Source: Pantoea sp. CCBC3-3-1
GTDB taxonomy: Bacteria > Pseudomonadota > Gammaproteobacteria > Enterobacterales > Enterobacteriaceae
Length of the DNA stretch: 64,000 bases
Direction of reading: 5' to 3'
Assembly (NCBI RefSeq): GCF_007981265.1
Contig: NZ_CP034366.1
Location: forward strand, 32,305-96,304
Position 1 is the stretch's first letter. Each line of letters opens with the position of its first letter. The notes under the pieces were generated by a model. That model saw only the letters and a list, made by a program, of their open reading frames with translations, was not told the origin of the DNA and searched no databases. Of the stretch, positions 59,860 through 64,000 are shown piece after piece. A program made the position numbers and the translations under genes.

Positions 59860-59873
59860 ACAGAAGATACTAA
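59860..59873 (-). promoter_or_regulatory. Putative operator, minus orientation
   Basis: It reads TTAGTATCTTCTGT on the minus strand (one mismatch). It lies 56 bp upstream of the start of the plus-strand virion operon and faces away from it. Confidence 0.6.
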
Positions 59874-59928
59874 TTTTATAATCCCGTGAAAGCCAACCCT
59901 TCTGGTGGGCCGCATCTGGAGCCATAGC

Positions 59929-60573
59929 GTGATTAACAAAAAAATCTGTGCTGTCTGTCTGACCACTTCCCCACCAATGCTGGCCACTGCTGCCTGGAAG
60001 GACGGCGAACTGTTCATTGCCAAAAGCGAAAAGCTCCCCACACACCGTAACGAGATTGAGCAACGGCTAATTCCACGGATCATTGAGCTTGAAGGGAAAG
60101 GGTTTGAAGTGCTGGTGGCAGAAACCAGTGATTTTATTACCTCTCGCGCTGGCCATCGTGTCCGCTTGAATGACCCAGCTGCATCCGGCAAGCCAGTCCT
60201 GGTGGAAGCGCTGGATACGCTACGAGAGCTGGATCGCCAAAAAGCTATCACCTTCCCGGCCAACACAGGCACGCGCTTCACAATTCCCGAAACCATTCTG
60301 GATATGGACAGGGATGCCAAGGGCAATACTATCTATCGCATCGACTGGGCGCAGCTCAAGAGCGAGCATGTGCTGTCGATCCTCTGCTGCTACGCCACCG
60401 CCTTTAACAACGTATCCAGTGTTGGCTACCTCAAGGCCATGTTTGGCTCCGGCAATAACACACCTGCCTCAGAGCCCTCTGCCCCCTTGTGCAATATCGT
60501 TAAGGCCACGGAGCGGAGCGCCTGGTTGAATGGCCCAAGCAGTCCACTAACCGGCAAAGGGAACTACTTATGA
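59929..60573 (+). CDS. Hypothetical protein at the head of the baseplate operon
   Basis: GTG 59929, behind GGAG, gives 214 residues. A TxRAGHRVRL block and RFTIPETILDMDRDAKGNTIYRIDWAQLKSEHVLSILCCYATAFNNV suggest a compact alpha/beta protein. The gene overlaps the baseplate gene that follows by 4 bp, so it belongs to the late operon. Its role is unknown. Confidence 0.65.
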   Translation: MINKKICAVCLTTSPPMLATAAWKDGELFIAKSEKLPTHRNEIEQRLIPRIIELEGKGFEVLVAETSDFITSRAGHRVRLNDPAASGKPVLVEALDTLRELDRQKAITFPANTGTRFTIPETILDMDRDAKGNTIYRIDWAQLKSEHVLSILCCYATAFNNVSSVGYLKAMFGSGNNTPASEPSAPLCNIVKATERSAWLNGPSSPLTGKGNYL

Positions 60574-60926
60574 CCACCAGCGCCAGTGATATTAGCCGGC
60601 TGGATGACCGGAACATTGAAGACCCGATTATCCGGGCCTACATGCGTCAGAGCATCATGAACAAATCGCAAAGCTATGACTCCGACCTGCTGGTTTATGA
60701 CATTCAGCCAGACGAAATTTACCGCCCCGAGCTGATTGCCTACCGCATCTGGGGTACAGGAGAACTGCGTTGGGTGATAACTCTGGTGTGCGGGCTGGAA
60801 GATGAGAGCGAGCCAATGAGCGAGGGCGAGGAACTGACGGTGCCATCATTGTCATGGATCCGCGAGCAGATAAACGCCTTCTCCGGCTCAGCGCCGGAAC
60901 TGAACGGTACCCTCTATGCCGATTAG
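60570..60926 (+). CDS. Baseplate protein (gp53-like; P1 gp26 position)
   Basis: The 118-residue product contains YRPELIAYRIWGTGELRWVITLVCGLEDESEPMSEGEEL then VPSLSWIREQI. This fits the small baseplate-wedge family typified by T4 gp53 (Y-x-R-I-x-G-x2-x-L-R-W followed by a G-x-x-L-x-x-P). It probably joins the baseplate to the tail tube. It overlaps both neighbours. The P1 gene 26 label is inferred from order and size. Confidence 0.7.
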   Translation: MTTSASDISRLDDRNIEDPIIRAYMRQSIMNKSQSYDSDLLVYDIQPDEIYRPELIAYRIWGTGELRWVITLVCGLEDESEPMSEGEELTVPSLSWIREQINAFSGSAPELNGTLYAD

Positions 60927-62130
60927 TGAATTTGAGAGAAAGGAAAACGGCCGTTATGCCACGGCGGGCCTGTCCTCAATTGATTTTCTGGACGTGTTCA
61001 AACGTATCCGTAACAGCCAGCGCAAGAAGCGTCAGCGGGCTAACCGTACACTTACTCCGGCAATGCTGCGCAATAAGGACCTGGATGCGTTCCTCAAATT
61101 GGGGAAGAAGAAAGAGGGCACGCTGTTTACGCCGGAGGACATGAAGAAGTTCATCGGCAACCGGCTTGAGCATCGGGAAAAGCACAGTAGCGATATTGCA
61201 GGGATTACCTACGCCCAGCTGGTGGACTCATCGGCCCAAATTGACGTCAAGCGCGCCAATAATAAGGTTGACGACGGATCCGGTATTAAACAGGCCATGT
61301 TCATTCGCCTGCAGAACAACACCGCATTTGTGAAAGTCACCGCCTCTGATAAATCAGATGATGATAACCACCTGGTACGCGTGCGCTTTGAAGAGTGGGA
61401 CAGGTACGTTGAAGGCGTCGGAGATGAGAAGGTTAGTCTGGCCACCCTCGCCCGCCACCTGGCCGCCAGCCGCGTTTCGTTCGACTGTGACTGTGGGCGC
61501 CATCAGTACTGGTACCGCTACATGGCCACCGCGGGCAATTACGCCCTGAAGCCACCAGCTGAATATGCTTTTCCTAAAGTCCGAAATCCTGACCTGACCG
61601 GGATCGCCTGTAAGCACGTTATCCACACAATCACCCGTTTCCAGTCATCCACCTGGCAGCGTCAGCTTGGCGCCCAGATGAAAAAATCCGCCGAGCGCGT
61701 CTCTTTTGGTGATGACCGTAAGCGCACAACAAAGACATTCAGCGAAGCAGAACAGAAAGCACTCGCGCGCAACCGCTCGCACCAAACAGACCAGAAGAAG
61801 ATAGCAGCCGAATTCGCGCGCTATCAGGCCTCACAGCGCGCCATGACTAAGAAGCAAGCGGATGAGAAGGAAAAAATTGAAGCCCTCCGTAAACAGGCCA
61901 TGCGCGCGCGTACAGCATCTAAAAAGAAAGCAGCTGAGCTGAAGCTTGTCCGCGAGGAAAACAATCAGCTAAAGCTTGAGCGTGATATGGCCCGGCAGTT
62001 GCTGACCGACCAGCTGAAGTTACGCAAGGAAGGGTTCAAAGATGCCCTCAAGCTAAGCGGCATGAGTGATAAGCAGGCTGAAGAAGCCTTCACCCAATGG
62101 CTACAGAAACAAATGGGGAATAACAAATAA
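60916..62130 (+). CDS. Virion protein with zinc-ligand cluster (P1 gp25 position)
   Basis: The 404-residue product has a basic N-terminus. Its central domain carries FDCDCGRHQYWYRYMAT and GIACKHVIHTI, a CxC...CxH set like a SWIM-type zinc site, near residues 195-235. A long Lys/Glu/Ala coiled coil follows (ADEKEKIEALRKQAMRARTASKKKAAELKLV). It may be a tail-tube or tail-assembly protein. It sits in the order expected of P1 gene 25 and shares one base with the next gene. Confidence 0.7.
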   Translation: MPISEFERKENGRYATAGLSSIDFLDVFKRIRNSQRKKRQRANRTLTPAMLRNKDLDAFLKLGKKKEGTLFTPEDMKKFIGNRLEHREKHSSDIAGITYAQLVDSSAQIDVKRANNKVDDGSGIKQAMFIRLQNNTAFVKVTASDKSDDDNHLVRVRFEEWDRYVEGVGDEKVSLATLARHLAASRVSFDCDCGRHQYWYRYMATAGNYALKPPAEYAFPKVRNPDLTGIACKHVIHTITRFQSSTWQRQLGAQMKKSAERVSFGDDRKRTTKTFSEAEQKALARNRSHQTDQKKIAAEFARYQASQRAMTKKQADEKEKIEALRKQAMRARTASKKKAAELKLVREENNQLKLERDMARQLLTDQLKLRKEGFKDALKLSGMSDKQAEEAFTQWLQKQMGNNK

Positions 62131-62900
62131 TGGGGTTCTACGATGACTTACTCGACGCTCCGGCCAGTACAGATACTGGCAGTACTTTGGCTGATGACAG
62201 CAGCACACCAGCTGAGCCATCAGAAACCACCGGCAAAGCCCCCGTCAGTGAATCTGACTCCCCCGGCGATGAAGCTGAACCAGTAACCGAAGCCACCAGC
62301 GAGAGTGATTCTAATGAAGGCGAGTCTGATGAAAATACGGGCAGCACTGATAACGCTGGCACTGTGCCGGACGCTATTACCAGCCGACCGGCCAGCGCCG
62401 ATCTCCGTACCCGCTTTACTGGTAATAAGGCGTTCAATGACATGGTGCGGGAAGACTGGATCAAGGCAATCCAGCTAAACGCAGATGCCTTTGATGCACT
62501 GCTTTTTCGCGCACAAAGCCCCTCTGAAGTGGTTATCAATGATGACGGTTTTGAAGCGACGGAAGCCGAGAGAATCGACCCGAACCAGGAGACCCTGACC
62601 TATGCGGATCCGGAGCTGGTGGTTGTGGTGGATTGTCCCGATGAAATGGCCGAGTTCTACGCTATGAACGATAGCGACGAAAACACCGGTGCGGGCGAGA
62701 GTGCGTTAATCCTGCGCATCGCGGCACACAACATCACGATCGGCTCAATTCTGGAATGGAATGAGGATCTGGCCAGCGGAGAGAGCATCCGCCGCTGGTG
62801 GTATGTTCACCGCAAGTTCAACTACGGTACCGCCTCCGTGGGCACGTTGTATTACTGCGTACCGAGCCGCAGCTATGAAGGGATTTTAAATGGCGACTGA
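62130..62900 (+). CDS. Virion structural protein with acidic N-terminus (P1 gp7 position)
   Basis: The 256-residue product has about 90 residues of low-complexity Asp/Glu/Ser/Thr, then a folded C-terminal domain with ADPELVVVVDCPDEMAEFYAMNDSDENTG and RRWWYVHRKFNYGTASVGTLYYCVPSRSYEG. Its overlaps of 1 and 11 bp with neighbours bind it into the late operon. Function in the baseplate is inferred. Confidence 0.65.
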   Translation: MGFYDDLLDAPASTDTGSTLADDSSTPAEPSETTGKAPVSESDSPGDEAEPVTEATSESDSNEGESDENTGSTDNAGTVPDAITSRPASADLRTRFTGNKAFNDMVREDWIKAIQLNADAFDALLFRAQSPSEVVINDDGFEATEAERIDPNQETLTYADPELVVVVDCPDEMAEFYAMNDSDENTGAGESALILRIAAHNITIGSILEWNEDLASGESIRRWWYVHRKFNYGTASVGTLYYCVPSRSYEGILNGD

Positions 62901-63732
62901 TAATTTGCAGATGCGCTTCACACGCGAGATGTTCACTCCCAACGGACTACGCGAGATATCCTCCACCAGCGATGTTGACGCAGCGCTGGGCAACCTGCTG
63001 CTGAGCGTGTTCGATGGGCTACAAGTGAGTGACCCACGCACCAGCGCAAAAGGATTCAAGCAATTCCTGACCCGTTCAGGTCGCGACAAGCTGAAACTGG
63101 GCGCGTTCGATGATGTGGAAACCCTGCTGCAGGCAGTGCGCTCTGCTGATGGCGGCCGACGCGATGACCAGAGCACTTCTTACAGCAATGTTAACCGCGA
63201 TGCGCTCCCGATCATCAACCTTGGCCGCTTCCCAGGATTCCAGCTTCACGATAACTCTTTAGCGGTCGACATCTATGATGCCGGGTATCTGGCCAACGCC
63301 AGCGGTGAGAAGATAGCGTTGTTAAGCCTGGTGCCGGTAGAGATCAGCTATTCGATCATGGTGCTTTCTAGCGAAAAAGAAGCGCTCAGTACAATGATTG
63401 GCGTTATCTCTACCTGGCTGCGCCAGTTCGCCCTTCAAGGAGGAAATAACTTCACTGCACAGACCCAGTTGGTAGGCAGCAATCTAATGCTTCAATGCAT
63501 GTTTCGCGATGCAAAAGCGGTATTGGTCAACGACCTTACGCCATCTCTGACTACCGATCGTATTTTTGCCGCTTCCATTCCGGTGACGGTAATCGCGCCG
63601 CTGTATACCGCCTGGTTGGGTACACCTTCCACGGGCAAGATTGAGGTATACCGCGAGGGAGTGAACTATTCGGCAGCTGCACCGCGAGTGCCGCTGACTG
63701 ATAAGCAGCAGATCTTCGGCGAGGTAGTTTGA
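62890..63732 (+). CDS. Baseplate/tail structural protein (P1 gp24 position)
   Basis: The 280-residue product has FPGFQLHDNSLAVDIYDAGYLANASGEKIALLSLVPVEISYSIMVLSSEKEALSTMIGVISTWLRQF, beta-rich as in tail-tube and baseplate proteins, and QTQLVGSNLMLQCMFRD. No family was recognised beyond this context. It overlaps both neighbours. Confidence 0.65.
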   Translation: MATDNLQMRFTREMFTPNGLREISSTSDVDAALGNLLLSVFDGLQVSDPRTSAKGFKQFLTRSGRDKLKLGAFDDVETLLQAVRSADGGRRDDQSTSYSNVNRDALPIINLGRFPGFQLHDNSLAVDIYDAGYLANASGEKIALLSLVPVEISYSIMVLSSEKEALSTMIGVISTWLRQFALQGGNNFTAQTQLVGSNLMLQCMFRDAKAVLVNDLTPSLTTDRIFAASIPVTVIAPLYTAWLGTPSTGKIEVYREGVNYSAAAPRVPLTDKQQIFGEVV

Positions 63733-64000
63733 TGGCCACCAGCAAAACCACAGGCAGTACAGAGAACAAAAGCAGCCAGTTGTTCCTGCAGTCAGTCAAG
63801 GTGGGCACGACCGAAATCCCCCGCTCGATGATAGCCCGTTGCGTCTATATCGAAACTGCAGACCTCAGCGCCCCGCAGCTGGAGCTGGAAGTGCGCGACG
63901 GCACCAGCTACCTGTCCGACACGCTGGGCGTCACCAAAGGAACAATTCTCACCTGCTCTATGGGCAACCCTCGCGGGACGGGTAACGCCTCTTGGGTGGA
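63732..64000 (+). CDS. Virion protein, truncated by window end (P1 gp6 position)
   Basis: The start ATG at 63732 overlaps the upstream stop (TGATG). The first 89 residues (SSQLFLQSVKVGTTEIPRSMIARCVYIETADLSAPQLELEVRDGTSYLSDTLGVTKGT) read as a beta-rich baseplate or tail protein, similar in style to phage baseplate hub proteins. It continues beyond the window. Confidence 0.6.
   Translation, partial: MATSKTTGSTENKSSQLFLQSVKVGTTEIPRSMIARCVYIETADLSAPQLELEVRDGTSYLSDTLGVTKGTILTCSMGNPRGTGNASWV

Noticed and set aside
59704..59870. Minus-strand frame with sensible composition downstream of an operator copy
   Set aside because: No usable start codon at the 5' end; the long reading extends into the opposite-strand virion gene. 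Left as a note in the intergenic entry.

Overview
The window looks like a large piece of a P1-type temperate phage that lives as a plasmid (a phage-plasmid) in a member of the Enterobacterales. The genus cannot be fixed from sequence alone. The P1 relationship rests on several independent hallmarks recognised by eye: a Cre-type tyrosine recombinase with a 13-8-13 bp lox-like site upstream; PacA/PacB terminase genes with a P1-style pac site made of two clusters of Dam (GATC) hexamers; a 2255-residue DarB-type methylase-helicase; a Ref-type HNH nuclease; an adjacent portal and prohead-protease pair; and a baseplate gene run in the order expected for P1 genes 26-25-7-24-6. It differs from P1 in its maintenance genes. 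It has a Rep_3 initiator with its own iterons and a ParM/ParR partition system instead of ParABS.

Layout. 0-3 kb: a metallopeptidase-like phage protein, a small secreted protein and a lambda R-type endolysin. 3.0-4.4 kb: the replicon (two DnaA boxes, five direct iterons, repA, then degenerate and inverted iterons). 4.4-4.7 kb: a decayed IS5/IS903-type transposase 3' end. 4.86-10.9 kb: a visibly AT-rich six-gene operon on the minus strand (DMT exporter, haem-oxygenase-like diiron oxidase, PLP aminotransferase, FAD oxidoreductase, Fe/2OG dioxygenase, ATP-grasp ligase). It looks like a small natural-product pathway carried as cargo. 11.7-13.7 kb: ProQ/FinO-like RNA chaperone, a winged-helix protein and a frameshifted Acb2/Tad1-like anti-defence protein. 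13.7-23.3 kb: prohead protease, portal and the giant DarB. 23.3-39 kb: many small early or accessory genes, including a VRR-NUC nuclease, a surface-polysaccharide cassette with CMP-Kdo synthetase (kdsB), a structured non-coding stretch and a tRNA(CAU)-like gene with an insertion in the anticodon loop. 39-44 kb: umuDC under a LexA box, then a RelE-type toxin/antitoxin pair with a HEPN protein. 44-49 kb: parMR back to back with pac-pacA-pacB. 49-54 kb: lox, decaying secreted-protein genes, cre. 54-60 kb: small genes, ref and an STM2901/DUF1493 pair. 60-64 kb: start of a baseplate operon that runs off the end of the window.

Regulation. An asymmetric 14-bp motif, TTAGTATCTTATGT, with close variants occurs about 19 times on both strands, almost always between genes at gene starts. 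This pattern resembles the scattered asymmetric operators of the P1 C1 repressor. I propose these sites as operators or operator-promoters of a master repressor encoded outside the window. A second short word, GAGGTCGCC, recurs in leaders or at ribosome-binding sites.

All assignments come from reading motifs and recalling family sequences. No database search was run.
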